Shown: in pieces, positions 32,736 through 46,900 of the stretch
Position numbering within the stretch: the stretch's first letter is position 1
Layout: the number at the start of each line of letters is the position of its first letter
Source of the DNA: Enchytraeus crypticus
Lineage: Eukaryota > Annelida > Clitellata > Enchytraeida > Enchytraeidae
Direction: 5' to 3'
Assembly: GCA_905160935.1 (NCBI GenBank)
Contig: CAJHZI010000424.1
Coordinates: 166,001-230,000, forward strand
DNA length: 64,000 nt
The notes under the pieces: generated by a model
The model's input: the letters and a program-made list of their open reading frames with translations, nothing else
Told to the model about the DNA's origin: nothing
Database searches by the model: none
Program-made: the position numbers and the translations under genes

Positions 32736-33724
32736 AGATATTTCATTTAATGAAGGACAGCAGTTAATGCACAAGAATCAATATCTCAGACGTAATTTTT
32801 GAAGGCAATCAAACTTAAAGAATTGATCCGAATATCCTGCATTTGATCATACAAAGAAATTTCTGTCCCATCAATTGATCTATTACAATGTGTTTTGATA
32901 ATTTGATCTTATAAATGTTGCACCATACTTTCCATCAATTTAAAAAGAGGTTGATTTTTCGATTTTATGTATGACCTAAAAGATAAGACTAGTCATGAAA
33001 ACCGTTCATCATTGATCAATTTTCATTTCTATACCCTAATCCATCAGGCCTCGCCTTTCAATATTCCCATGTGCGAAAGTGAAAAGTATATGGGTTTTGC
33101 ACAAAAAATTTGAACAATTAAGTAGAGATTCCAATCTGATGTAACTAAGAGACATTAATTTGATTGATGGTTGATCATTAGATAATAGCATGAAAGATGC
33201 TCGATCCTGTTCATGGATCGATTCAGGTCAAGTTCTATTGTTTAGCTTTCAATGTCGAGGTTGAGATACGTATCACTACAAATCTATTCATATGCCCAGG
33301 TGTGCGAAAATCTAAATTCACGTTTATTCTTAATTATATTAATTTATAATTTCTTTCGCCAACTACTGCATACCTTTTCAAATTATCTTAAAATGAAAAT
33401 ATAATTTATGCTGGAAAATATTTGCGACTTTCTAAACTTAATTCAAAATCACTTAACAAGACTTTAAAGAATTGAAAATATGTTCCATATTTTAATGTCG
33501 GACAACTATAGTTAAGCATGCAAGATTTCATTAGATATTGAAGAGATTATTTTCTTAACAGATCAACATTATTACGAAGCAAATGTCAGTAATAGTGCTC
33601 TCTCGAATGTTCAATAGAGGGGCAGGTCCGTGGTACATTTTTCCACGTATTCTTTATCACTCGATATAAAAAAGATAAAATAAGGTAATTTACATATTCT
33701 CAAAAGGCTATGACTTTCCAAAAT

Positions 33725-33870
33725 TGAGTGCAGCCTATAACTTGGGGCTTAGAGCTTCTGAGAAGGTTTGCCATTGCCATCGTCATTTCTCGTATAGTCC
33801 TCAATTATGACACGTACAGTTTACGGCTAATCTATAGTACAGTATCCCGAACACAACACAGGAAACAGTA
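33725..33870 (-). mobile_element. SINE family B fragment
   Basis: Antisense copy of the 5' and middle parts: CTATAACTTGGGGC, CTTCTGAGAAGGTTTGCC, then CCCGAACACAACACAGG. Confidence 0.55.
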
Positions 33871-34149
33871 ACATGCATGATTTGCTTTAAAAGGTGTTCA
33901 GACTATCCAATAGATTACAAATAAAAGTAATGTGAAAAGTTGGACTAATTAAATAAAAAGTGATTTTTTATTAAATGAATTAGATTTTTATTTGGGTCCA
34001 TCGTGTATCAGGTCCAGTCAAAATGAATTAAATGTATACGGTGATTGAAGCAGAAGATTACAATGCATTAACTTATAACACAAGTGAAAACCACCCTAGG
34101 ACCATATTTGAATAAATTATTGAGCAATGATGTTAAAGTATGCCTATTT

Positions 34150-34395
34150 ACAGTAGAATAGCTTAGTGGTTAGAGGCATCAGGTAGAATGAAATAATTTT
34201 AAATGAAAGAACATGAGGAGAATTAAACTCTTATGGGTTCAATTCTCGGCAGCGTTGATCTGAAAGTAAAATCTGGCACTTTCATTTGGCTGGTTAAACG
34301 AAAAATGGAATAAATTGTCTGACGGATTTAACATATGGCTTTAAAATTGATAGATAGCAACATAGTTGATCATTTCACTATAATGTGTGTTATTA
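34150..34395 (+). mobile_element. tRNA-derived SINE, family C
   Basis: A-box-like TAGCTTAGTGGTTAGAGG and B-box-like GGGTTCAATTCTC at tRNA-like spacing, broken by an insertion, then CGTTGATCTGAAAGTAAAAT and the 3' block TGATAGATAGCAAC...GATCATTTCACT. Closest relative at 43495-43745. Confidence 0.75.
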
Positions 34396-34521
34396 ACAAG
34401 TATTAGTTAGAACTCTTGTATTGCTATGACGGCTTCATGATCATCATCATTAAGATCATTGCCAGGGACCTGATTCTACAATTTCTATCTGAGGTAAAAT
34501 GAGGTACTGAGATTAAATGTT

Positions 34522-34614
34522 ACAAGGCTTAAATTCCAAATAATTATTAGGAATTTAAGCCTTGTTAATCTTTAAGCCCAATATTTCTAAGAGGCATATT
34601 ATAATATGCCTCTT
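34522..34614. repeat. Two adjacent perfect inverted repeats
   Basis: First: 16-bp arms 34522-34537 and 34550-34565 (ACAAGGCTTAAATTCC), 12-nt loop. Second: 13-bp arms 34589-34601 and 34602-34614 with no loop (AAGAGGCATATTA). Confidence 0.95.
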
Positions 34615-35394
34615 AAAAATATTTTGGGAATCTTTGCCTGTCCTCGATTTGACTGAATCTAGATATCCTACTAGTAGATTGATAACTTCAACGACTGTAT
34701 TAAATTAAATATTAATTTAATACGAAAAGAAATAAAATAATACACGGATATAGCAGAACGAAATTAAAACGATTTCAAATAGCACGTGTAAATGAAATTC
34801 GAATAACATAAAATTATGCTTTCCTATCGAATTACAGTTCACTTTAAAGATCGCAAGAAGCAAATGCTTTACATAAAATACAATTACTTTTGTCACACAA
34901 ATTACTACTACGCTCTAGCTCAAATTCCTTCACTTTACTTTACTTTCCTCTCGACTATTCGACTACTAGAATTCCTTCTAATATAATCCCTTGGTTAGAA
35001 TATTTCGATGGAACTCTCTTCCCAGTTCAATCCTCTACAGATCAGTCTCTTCTCATCGACTGTTCGATGGACTATAAATAATTCAAATAACCGAACCCTT
35101 CGAATTACACTTGAATTCGTCTACTACTGAGATTCCTCAATTCTCCTAAATATCTTTTCAATGTGGCACGTTTCCGTGTTGTCACTCTTCCATCTTGGAT
35201 CTCTCTCTACTTCCTGTTTAGGCATGCCCTCATTGGTCACTTGCCCTCGCCTAGCTACCGCCTTGGCTCACACGTTAATAAAACTCAAGACTTTAAATCT
35301 TAACTTTACTTATCCATCAGTATTATTAAATACTTTACTATAAATGCAATTACAAATACAAATACATACTAAATTTATCATATCAGGTTCTCAC

Positions 35395-35545
35395 AATCAT
35401 CATCATCATCATGATCGTCATGATCATGATTATGATGATAATCATGATCATCAGCATCAGCATTATCATCATCGTTATCGTCGTCGTCGTCGTCCTCATC
35501 GTCATCACCATCACCATCACCACCACCATCATCATCATCATAGAA
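35395..35545. repeat. (CAT)n/(CGT)n trinucleotide tract
   Basis: Imperfect CAT, CGT and CAC triplets; frames read as poly-His or poly-Ile and are not coding. Confidence 0.9.
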
Positions 35546-35587
35546 GATGGAAAAGCAACAGAAGAGAAAATTGTTTTCCTTTATTTT

Positions 35588-35720
35588 CCTAAGAGGACAG
35601 CAACGGAAAGCAATCTCAAATGCTGCACTATTCCCAAGCTATTGGCTACATTAAGTGTGGAAAATTAATTATAGTCTCTTGTGAATGGATTAAATCGTTA
35701 CTACAGATCCAAGATACATT
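35588..35720 (+). mobile_element. SINE family B fragment
   Basis: Diverged sense copy: CTAAGAGGACAGCAACGGAA, ATTCCCAAGCTATTGGCTAC, TCTTGTGAATGGATTAA. Confidence 0.45.
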
Positions 35721-35894
35721 TTATACCCATACTGATCAGACAGCGGATCAATAGGAATAAGTAGGACTTAGTTGTGGGCATACGTCAGAATTTTTGGGTC
35801 TGCATGTGCACGACGCTGTCATGGACGTTAGTAGTACTCTAATTCTTGTGAAGTTAGGTTATGTTCATTTTTAATGTGGTAAAATGCTAAAGCT

Positions 35895-36030
35895 AATGTT
35901 AACGTCAGTTTTCTCACTCGAGAGTAATGTCGTGACTGGCAAGCTCAGGATTTGAATCCCGCACATATTGATCCGTGGTCGAATATGTTACAGACATCGC
36001 CACTGCCTCAAGCCAGGCTTTGGTCTTTGA
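35895..36030 (-). mobile_element. tRNA-derived SINE, family A
   Basis: Antisense copy: TTAACGTCAGTTTTCTCACT, then GGATTTGAATCCC (B box reversed), TGATCCGTGGTCGAATA and CATCGCCACTGCCTCAAGCC. Preceded by a short family D fragment (35810-35870). Confidence 0.7.
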
Positions 36031-36735
36031 ATACTCTAAAATGTCATTTATGATTTTCGTGAAAATATAGGCCTACATGTATATCTATCTATTCACTTAA
36101 TTAGTATACAGACTATATCGAATGGAGGGCTAAGTAATAGAAGACAAGCTAATGGACGTCAACAGAAGACAATTGCTGGATGTGTATTAATGTGTAAGAT
36201 CGTGCTTTAGTCACAACAATAGCATTGATGATGTTTTCATGACATCATTAACCTGGTGCTGTCAGTGGTGACCCTGTTAGGCACTGAAACTGCAGCTTCC
36301 TACTTTCAAAATCAAGTATGCTATCGTCCATGCCAAACACTAGAAGCAGCTGACGTCAATTTTCAAGTAACTTCTGTCTATCACGTTTACTTTACTCGTC
36401 AATCAAAATGAACTCTACCAATCACATTGCTTCGTAGCATTAACATATTTCTCTAGTAAAGTTTTTCCATTGCAGCTTAACACACGGAATGTATAAATTA
36501 AAGTAAGCAGAGAACTCCGCTAGTTTGGGTTTGGACGGCTTATAGATCAGGCTGTAGATACTGAGCATCGATAATCCAGCATCAATTCCACATACATAAT
36601 TCACCTGCAGGTAACAATGATCAATCTCGTTCACATTCATACTGATGTCATTATTTCTCTGCGTAGATTTATTACAGTAGCCTACTAGCTGGTTCATTTG
36701 TTTGTATGTGGAACGATTTGTTTCGAAGTTTCCGT

Positions 36736-36786
36736 AACGATTCTCATGGTTTTTAACTTCCGACAGGAAGTTAAATGAGAATCGTT
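36736..36786. repeat. Inverted repeat
   Basis: AACGATTCTCAT (36736-36747) pairs with ATGAGAATCGTT (36775-36786); the inner TTAACTTCC/GGAAGTTAA also pairs. Confidence 0.9.
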
Positions 36787-37132
36787 AGTTCATCTCTAAT
36801 ATATACACAGGAGAACTCGTCCCTTCAGTTAAGCAGTCGAAAGTAACAATCCAGTGTTTTCGTATGTTTTCATCGCCGCTCACCAAGGAAAATTACTTTA
36901 GTGCGTTTGGTGATGAAACACGTAATAAAAATAAGTATAACATCAGCTGTATTAGTAAACTTATGTCAAGTCTGTTGAAAGGTTGAAAGAATATCATTAA
37001 TTTCCGGGCTATCTCTTTTACTTGCGATACCAGGCTTTTTGGCTCTTTTTGCTTTTGAAACCATAAACATTTTGGCAGCTGTTTCTATGGCCTCCTTGAT
37101 CTGATTCCGTGTTTCACTGACTCCTCTAATTT

Positions 37133-37133
<1 letters not shown>

Positions 37134-37188
<55 letters not shown>

Positions 37189-37288
37189 TCTATATCTTAT
37201 GTGTATATCAATTCATATATATACATGTATATTATATATATACTGTATATATATAGGCTATATATATATATAGACTATATATATATAT

Positions 37289-37341
<53 letters not shown>
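37134..37341. repeat. (AT)n microsatellite cluster
   Basis: Two long AT runs (37136-37187 and about 37285-37340) with shorter AT/GT runs between, 300 bp upstream of the lectin gene. Confidence 0.95.
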
Positions 37342-37345
<4 letters not shown>

Positions 37346-37638
37346 ATCAGGTCATATACATGTATGATAAAATATCAGAATCAACATTCAACATTTCACA
37401 TCACACTGAAATTAATCATTGTTTATTAACACATACTTTTATACAAGTAGGCACTTGCATAAAATTTTCTCACAAACGCACAATAACAAGAATTGACCCC
37501 CACTGATCTGACAATCTCGTAAATTCGCATTATTTTAGTCCTCCTACCTTGATTTGCATTTCCAAATTTTTCAATATTGTTGCGGCCGACAGTAGTGGTT
37601 TATTTGTTTTGTTCTTATAGTGCACAGATACAGTGAAG

Positions 37639-40600
37639 ATGAAGCTACTAGCAGTGGCGGTGGTGTTGTATATAGCACAGGCTGAAACTATGCTTGAAGA
37701 AGGCGTTGACAAGAGAGGCATACTGTCGAACATCTTTGGTGGTGGAGAGACGGCAGCAAAGTACATAGGTTGCTGCTCCTCTGTGCCTCTGATAGACAAT
37801 CTTACCAGTGAGGCCAATCAGCTGAGTCAGAGTGTTCAGAGCTGCCAGACCAGACTTCAGGAAGTCGTAAATAACATCTCGGTATCCACGGAGGGAAGTG
37901 AGTCCCTTATTGTTTTTCTTTTATTTTCTTCGCGATTTCAAGCAAATAACATGCAGAAGAGCCCTGTAATCGTTAAGGAATCCTTTGAGGATAAAAGAAA
38001 AGAGATGGATTTTGTATTAATATTTCACAAGTGTATTTAAGCGTTGAGAGTGTGTTCCCCTTGTTATCAATTAATATCGTGAGCGTTTACCATATGCCTG
38101 CACAGAGTAAAATAGTATATAGCATGTACATAACCTATTATATGCTACTAGTTTATGCTAGCATATACCATATACAAGGAAACATAATATGGCATGTGCA
38201 TCTGCTAGGCACTGCTACCTCATACTAACATATACTAAATATATACATAACAAAGTGGAGTACATGTATATCTATCGCTTATAATATACTACTCGTTTTA
38301 TTAGCATACTCTATATGCATGCTAAAATGCTCTCTGTTAGTGTACTGCATACTGGCAGGTCCATGGTACATAACGCCTCCACTCTTCTATGTCTTGCGCC
38401 TTCCTCTTTATTTCCATATATGAGTGGGTCTTTAAATCATCTAATATACCTTATCTCGGCCTGCCCCTGCCTCGTTTTCCTTCCATTCTACCTTATATGA
38501 CCTCTTTTAATAGACCTTCCCCCCTTAGTATGTGTCCTATCCATCTCTTCTTCCTATTGCTTAATACATTTATCAAATGTCTATCTGTGCCAACTCTTTC
38601 CAGGACTTCCTCATTTGTAACCTTTTAAGGCCAGCTAATTCTCTCCATTCTTCTCCAAATCCACATTTCCAATGCCTCCAGTTTCCTAATATCTTACTTC
38701 CTTAACGTCCATGTTTCACATCCATACAATAGCGTGGTCCAAACCGAAGTTTTCACTCTCTTTATCTTTGTGTCTTTCTTTAGACTTTTTGTTAATAGTT
38801 CCTTTCTACTACCAAAGGCCGTTATTGTATGTGCAATCCTACTGCATATTTTCGTCTCACATTTCCCATAATCGGCTATAGTATGACCCAAATATTTGAA
38901 ACTCATTACCTGTTCCAATTTCGTACCATTTATTGTGATATTAACTTCACCTAATAAAGGTGAAGTTAATATCACATATTGGACGCTCTCATAGCCTTAG
39001 TCTTTTTTATATTACTCTTCATGCCTTATCTTAGGGCCGTATCATTCAGCCTATCCATTATCTTCTGCATTCCAATCTCGCTGCCCTCTACCATTCCTTG
39101 GTCATCTGCAAATCGTACATCTTGTAACAAATTCCCTCCTACTTTTATTTCTTCTTCCAAGTCTTCCATGGCTTTCTCCATCATTGCCTCAGCGTAACTG
39201 TTAGACAGCAGCGGCGACATACTACAACCTTGTCTTACTCCATCTCCTATTTTTCACCTTCTTCTGAGTATACTTGTTGGATTTTGATTACTGCTCTTTG
39301 ATTCATGTACAAGTTCAAAATTAGTCTTCTATCTCTCCAGTCAATTCCTATTCTTTTTAAGATATTCGTCATCGTTATCTAATCAATCCTGTCAAAGGCT
39401 TTCTTGAAGTCTACAAAGCATACAAAAGCGTCATTTCCATATTCTATGCTTCTTTCGCAATGAACCCGCATTACTCATATTGCTTCTCTTGTGCTGCATT
39501 CTTTCCTAAAACCAAATTGTGTCTTGCTCAGTATCATCTCTGCTTTCGACTGAATGCGAATATTTACTATCTTTAATAAAATCTTCGTTGCACGAGGTAG
39601 TAAGCTGATTGTTCTGTAATCCGAACACTCCACAGCATTGGCTTTTTTGGGAATTGGAATCATCACTGACTTGGTAAAGTCGTCAGGCCAAATATCTGTA
39701 TTGTACACTTCCATGCATACCTCCATTAACTTTTTGAGTGTTTCTCCTTCCGACATTTTCAAGAATTCTGCTGGGTTTACATCTATTCCGGCTGCCTTCC
39801 CCTTCTTCGGCTGCCTTCCCCTTCTTCATACTGTTAATTGCAGAATAAATTTCCTCCTTCATTAAATCGGGGCCCCTAATACCGTCTTCTATGATACTTT
39901 CTTCTTCTATTTTAAAATCCTCTTGAACTGTTTTCCCAGCCTTATCATACAATTCCTCTACATATTCTCTCCATCTTTCTTTTACTTCTTCCAGCTCTGT
40001 ATTCAATTCCCAATCTTTACCCATTATACTAGTGTTCTTTGCATTTCCTTTCTTTTTCTAACCGGTTCTTGTTAATATCCTGACTTCCTGGCATAATAGA
40101 TCCGACCTCCCTTTTCTATCATATTCTGCTAAATCATCACACTTTTCACTCCATCAATGATCTTTTGCTTTGTTTGTAATTCTTCTAAGTTCACTGTTAA
40201 AGCTTCTATATTTCCTTCGGCCATGACTGGTGTCAATACTTTTCCATTTCCTTCTTTCATCCATTTTGTCAAGTATCTCGCTTGTAATCCAAGGTTTTTT
40301 AGGTGTATTTGCTTTTAGAAAGCCATAAACTTCTTTTGCACCTATTTCAATAACTTCCTTTAGCTGACACCATCTTTCATTTACCCCTGTTCTTTCGTAG
40401 TCCTTCATTTCCTTAACTTTTCTTTCCACTGCTTCCTGAAACTGACTTCTTTTCTCGTTCAATCCGTTCAAATTCCATCTCTTACTGCTTTTCTTCTTAA
40501 GTATTTTCTTCAGCTGAAGCCCTACGTTTGCCATTACTAGATTGTGGTCAGAATTAATATCGGTTCCTGGATAAGCCCTTGAATTCTTCACACTATTCCT

Positions 40601-40854
40601 GTACCGTTGCTTTAACAGAATATAGTGTAACTGGTATCTTCCCTCGTTTCCGGTGCTTCCTGGTTTCTTCCATGTGCAACGCCTTCTCTTCTCATGTTTG
40701 AACCAAGTGTTGGACACTACTAATCTCATTCTATTGCAAAAGTCAACCAATTTCAGTCCTCTCTTATTTCTTTTTCCTAGACCATATTCCCCAACTTCAT
40801 TTCCATCTCTTCCTTCACCCACCACCGCGTTCCAATCGCTAAAATGCTAACATA

Positions 40855-40904
<50 letters not shown>

Positions 40905-43900
40905 CTCTGTTACTGACTGGCTGCTTAACTTCTAAGAGTACATGTGATACAGATATTAATCCGCGATCGATTCACAATGATTATCCAAACATTTAATATA
41001 TCTTCAAGTTTCGATTTCGCTCTTTCTCTCTCTCTCTCTCTGTCTCTAGTGTTCCTTCAAGTGGTAGGTCCAAGGTACATATCATACTCAGAGTCGTCTG
41101 CTTTCACATTCTATATACCATTCTGCATAGATCAACTAATCTCTTCGCAATGGGCTCTGCCTTACCTTAATATATAGCCCATAGCTTGGGACACATAGCT
41201 TTGAGGTGATTTCTCGCTAACTTCCTCAGTTCCTGCTTAGTTGCCTCTTAAGACTGGACAATTTTCGGTTGGTGAATTCTTTTGTGTCCCGGACGACACG
41301 GAAAATGTTTGATTTACACTGCATAACCTTTTTTATATATTTAGACCTTTTTAGATATGCATTTAGCATTCTTATTTGTATGGATTAAACTTTTTATTTC
41401 AAAGAAATTTTTATAAATTAGTACAGTAACATTAATAGTTTAAGCAATTTACCACCATAGTGAATTATACGAAGAACTATGTGAATCTAAGTCCTAATCT
41501 ACCGCCTGTTTGCCTCCTGAAACAGAAATATTTAAAACATCTGAAATATTCAATTGATTGAATTAGAGTTATTAAAATATATTGTAGCATTCGGTTGATT
41601 GATTTAGAGTTGCTAACGTATTCTACTACATTCAGTTAACTGAGCTAGAGTTGTTAACATACTATAGAGCATTCAGTTGATTGATTTAGAGTTATTAACA
41701 TACTTTACAGTATACAGCTGATTTATTAAAAGTTGCTAACACACTATAGAGCATTGAGCCAACTGATCTAGTGTTGCTAATATACTATAGAACATTCAGT
41801 TGATTGATTTAGAATTGTTGACATACTGTAGAACATTCAGTTGATTGATTTAGAAATGTTAACATACAGTAGAGCATTCAGTTGATAGATTTAGAAATGT
41901 TAACATACAGTAGAGCATTCAGTTGATTGATTTAGAGTTATTTGTGCTTAATTGTGAAATAGAGCGCAGTATTTTTGATCTGATCATTCCTCCGCTTAAT
42001 AAAGCAACGAAAGTGATCAAGCTCCCGTTAGCTATCGCCGGTCAAGTGACCGCCATTCCATTTAACATCGCAAAGGGTCTCACCGATTCCGTGTCACCCA
42101 TCATCGGCCAGAAGCTGAGCGATATCATCAAATTCCCCATCGACTTTGCTCAGAGGTTCGTTGATCAATCAATCAAATAATAAGTTCATTGATTAACATT
42201 GAAAGGAGTAAGTAGTCAAACAATCATCGTCATCATCATAATCATCATACTCATCATAATGATCATCATCATGAGCATCATCATTATCATCATCATCAAT
42301 CATCAATCATCATCATCATCATCTTCATCATCATCATCGTCATCCTAATCTTCGTCGTCATCGTCATCACCATCATCATAAGCATCGTCAACATTATTAT
42401 CATCGTCATCGTCATCATCATCGTCCCTTGAATCCCAGTTACACTATATTCGGGCTACAAATAGACCGGGGGTGTATGGGACCTGTGCAGAATAGGGCAA
42501 ACGCAAACAAGCTGCCTCGAGTACGCAAGAGGCGACTAAGGCAACAGCTCAGGAAGGCAGCTGACCTTCCTCAGATGATCTCAAATAAATCACTATATTC
42601 ACCAAATAAAATTTTAAGCTATGACACTGCTTTAGATCTCTAAGATATTCTGCCTAACTTGCAGTGATATTTCAAATTCTCTAAATAATTCTTACTTCAA
42701 TTCTAATTCCATTTAGGCAAAGATAATTTCAATTGAAATCTAATTCAAATTCTACAATCATTTCAATTCTACTTGAATTCAAGTAATTAAATAATTTTAA
42801 TTCTAATTCTATTTCCAAGTACTAAATAATTTCAATTCTAATTCTAATTTCAATTATTAAATAGCATAATTTAAATTCCAATTCCAATTATTAAATAATT
42901 TCAGTTTTAATTAAAATTAAAATTACTAATTAAATTCAATTCTATTTCTAATTGCAATCAGTAAATAATTCCAATTCTAATTCTAATTCCACTTACTAAG
43001 TAATTTCAATTCCAATTCCAATTTTCAAATAAATTCAATTCAGTATTTTCTCAATCTTAAAAAAGAACACAAATTTGGAGAAATCAATCTTAATTATTGT
43101 AGTAGAAAACATCACAATTAGCAAAAAGTTCCAACATTCGGTTTGTGTTCAGTACGGATAATATCCAACACGCCGTACGAGTAAAAGATGATAAAGTTGA
43201 GGTTAACGGCAGTTTCCTCACTCGAAAGCGATGTCAGTGACGGGAGAGCCCAGGATTTGAACTCGCACCTACTGATCCGCGGTCGAATATCTTACCGATT
43301 TTTGAAGTTGTGAACTTGTACCAGTGGGTACAAGTTGACAACTTCAGAGTTTAAACTCGTATCTTAGATGCAAGTCTAGTTATACTGTACCTGTAATAAT
43401 ACTTGAAGTAAAACTTGTAATAAAGTTAATAATGAAGAATATGTTACTAAACATGTAACAAATTACTAATAATACTACTGTAGTATAGTATAGTACCATA
43501 GAATAGTATAGTAGAATATCTTAATAGCGTAGAGGTAACGTCATGAAGTTTTAAATGATAAATCCTGAGGTGAATTGAACCCTCGTGGGTTCGAATCCCA
43601 GCCGCGCTGATCTGAGAGTAAAATCTCGGACATTCACTGGACTGGTTAAACGGAAAATGGAATAAATTGCCTAACGGTTTAAACATGTGGTACTAAAAAA
43701 GTGATAGATATCAACGTAGTTGATCATTTCACTATAATGCGTGTTTACTTTTTTTTATAGAATCTTTCTAATAAATCCAATTTCAATCGAAATTGAACCA
43801 ACTCAGTCTCTCTGTGTCAGTCATTCTCTATCAGTTCCCAGAAACACAATAAGTAGCAGTTTCAAAAGTTCACTTCCACCTACTACGGTAGTATTAAATA

Positions 43901-46900
43901 CGAAGTTGTACCAACATATCAATTTATTAAGTTGCTAACTTATCAAGATGCTCAGCCTGCCTATTAGGTAGTACCTACTAGTAGACTACTACCCAGTATT
44001 TACGAGCAGTTTCAGTAGTTCAAATAGTAGTTCTTATTCAGTTCTATGAACACTCTCATTTCGATAGACTTCTTCACGCGATTGCGTCACGAGAAGTGCA
44101 CATAGAGAAACTATCCTCTTTGCATGAGTCTGTAATGCCGGATCTGACAAGAGATCTACCGCAAGGTTTGATAGCTCGTTGTAGCGTATGCTCTTTCTTC
44201 TCCAGAGATCAAAGCTGTCGAGAACGTTTTCTTCTTGTATATTGTTTAAGTACTGCATCAGTTGACCAACTGTCATTTTCTGTCCGCCCCTTAAGACATC
44301 ACATTCTCAGTATGAGTTGTGCTCATGATTTCCGAAAGATTTTTAAACCGATGCAATGCTGGACGTGACTTGACAATGGGAAGGCGGTCGTCAGAAAATG
44401 AACTAGAATGCGTGGGACTGCCTGCGTCACATATACTAATCACACACGCCTTTGCAGTTTACAACAGTGATGCACACTGCGGCGTAAAGATCACCAGTAC
44501 AAGTTAAGGGTCTAGCAGATAGCAGCAGGCAGCAGGTTTAGCGTTGAAATCCCGCTATGTCAAATCACAAAATGTGACAATTTTGATCTTAAGATCACGC
44601 AGCATAGAACTACTACCCGTTAGCGACTTCGCTGTATCGATTACTTTTCAAAATGGAACTTGAGTTCCAGCAGTGATTGAAATATGCTCGACAGCGATTT
44701 GTGAATTACTTTTTCAGAGTTTTTGAGAAAAAGAACGAAATACGAATAAAGTTTGCTCTCATCGGCAGTTTAAAATATTAACAATTTAACTTAGGCAATA
44801 ATTTATGATTCAATTCCCATTTCTATTCTGGAGACCTAGTTTCTAATTCAAGTCAGATTACAAAAATAATTTCGATGCTCATTTCAATTCGAATGTATTG
44901 ATTCAAAAATAATTCCTATTTCAATTCTAATCCTAATGCAGTGAATATCATTCCTAATTTATCTCTTTGCCTAAGTTATCTTTATGACTAACTGATCTTT
45001 CAGCCTAACTGATCTCTCATCCAAATACGCAAATTAAGGCTGATGATTGTGTTCCATGACCGTCATTATATGCCATGACCGGCATCATTTAAGCACTCAT
45101 TTCTCTTCGATATATATTTCACAACTCGCTTATGGAATACGTTTCTATTGACTATTGCTATGTGCTGCGGAGACTTCCCGGGCCTCATACATGGACGTGA
45201 AAACAGGCGTAAACGTTTTGTATTATTATTGGAAGCATTTTTATTCTAAAGTCAGATTATTTAAAGTAATTGTGTGATATAACGTAATTCCTAACATTCT
45301 ATTTGCAGAGTGATCCCGTTTCAGTTCAAAACAGCTGTTATCTCTTTGCCTTCGGACATCGTGAACGAGATTTCTGGCTGGTCGTTCTGCAGTAGCGATG
45401 TGATAAAGAAAGCCAAGGAGTGCTGCACCAAGATCAGCGGTTTGCCAGACTTCCTCAACTACGTTAAGGAGCTGAGCGCTACAGCAGCTCAGTGTGAGAG
45501 CAAGCTGAGTGAACTCGAGGACCTCGTCGATGAGATCCTCAACAAACCTGGTAAGAATTTATGTTTACGACTTGAAGTATAATAGAATTAGTCATGAAAT
45601 GTTCTACACAGAGTGTTGGATAGCTCATACTTTTCCATATCTTACCTGCTTATAAATGATTGATTTAATTCACAAATTTTGTCAAACGTCTGCGAGATCT
45701 TACTGGATGCGCAAAAATTTGGCAAAACTATTGCATCCAAAATCAAAGTGGCTGCATAGTAATAATATACATGTATATGACGCCCTACTCAATGATAAAG
45801 TGTAGGAATACTTTTTGATTGTCTTGTCATTCCCGTTTCTTTTAAATTTTTGAGTCAACTGCCTTTTCTGTTAAATACTTTTTTATTTTTCTGGTCGTAT
45901 GGTTACGCACTTGTAAACCGCGTGTGCCACAAAAAAGGAAGTAAATATTAATACGAGCAATGTGATGTTATTTGCGCAGAATGCCCTGCTGGGTTTTACT
46001 ACTCGGACACTACGAGGCGATGCTACGCCGTGTTCGGCAACCCAACCACCTACGACGAGGGACAGCAGCTGTGCGGCGGAGTGGGCGGAGTCCTAGCGTC
46101 CATCCGTAGCCAGGATGAGCAGACCCTCATTGAGAACATCGCCAACGGCATTCCAGGTTAAAACATCTCTATTATACATCAGAATCGTGTTGTGTTCTTA
46201 GCCTACAGGCCTAGTCTAAGTGTGCATTAAGTTACTCTAACTGTAAGATAAATTACATTCTTACGCTTTGATTCGTAATATCTTATTACGAAGATCGCTC
46301 AAACCAATAAAATAACACCATTCAATACAGAAATAGAACTCTGAAGTTATTGAAAGTACTTAATTTCTACGCCAAGCTAGAAAACAGTGCATGCCGCTCG
46401 AAATGTCAAGTATCATGCAGACAGCGCACATCCGAGAGAACAAAATAGGTCTCAAGGTAGAATGACGTGAGAGTCAGATCGGTTGACGTGGAAGTGAGAA
46501 CGACCTACTGCATTAATTTATCACTATAACCATAGAATAAAGAAAAATCGTAGAAGTGTTAAAGGCAGTGTTGTAAAAAGTACTCGGCAAATTACTTTAA
46601 GTAAAAGTAAAAGTAAATGGTTAGTCAAAGTAAAAGTAAAAGAAAAAAGTACTTAATCAGAATTTTACTGAAGTAAAAAGTAAAAGTACTCGACAAAAAA
46701 GTAGTACTTTTGAGTAAAAAGTAAAAGTACTCATATTTAAAAAAATATATATACATTTATAGAACCTTTTCAAATATTCTCAAATTAGTTTCCAAGTACT
46801 TGATTTAATTCTAATTAAAAACGAAACTGAAACATAAAGGCTAATGAAAAGTGAAGTTCAGGTCTAAAATTTCTGAACTAAAACAATGTTCGATACACAT

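Noticed and set aside
35344..35592. Poly-His ORF resembling a histidine-rich protein
   Set aside because: It is a (CAT)n microsatellite; both other frames are equally open.
36440..36697. 85-codon minus-strand ORF (MNQLVGYC...)
   Set aside because: No signal peptide, no recognised motif, no convincing splice context; length is within chance for AT-rich DNA.
38979..39197. Plus-strand hydrophobic ORFs resembling membrane proteins (also 58424-58831)
   Set aside because: They are antisense to the RTE reverse transcriptase, whose minus-strand frame carries FADD and other RT motifs.
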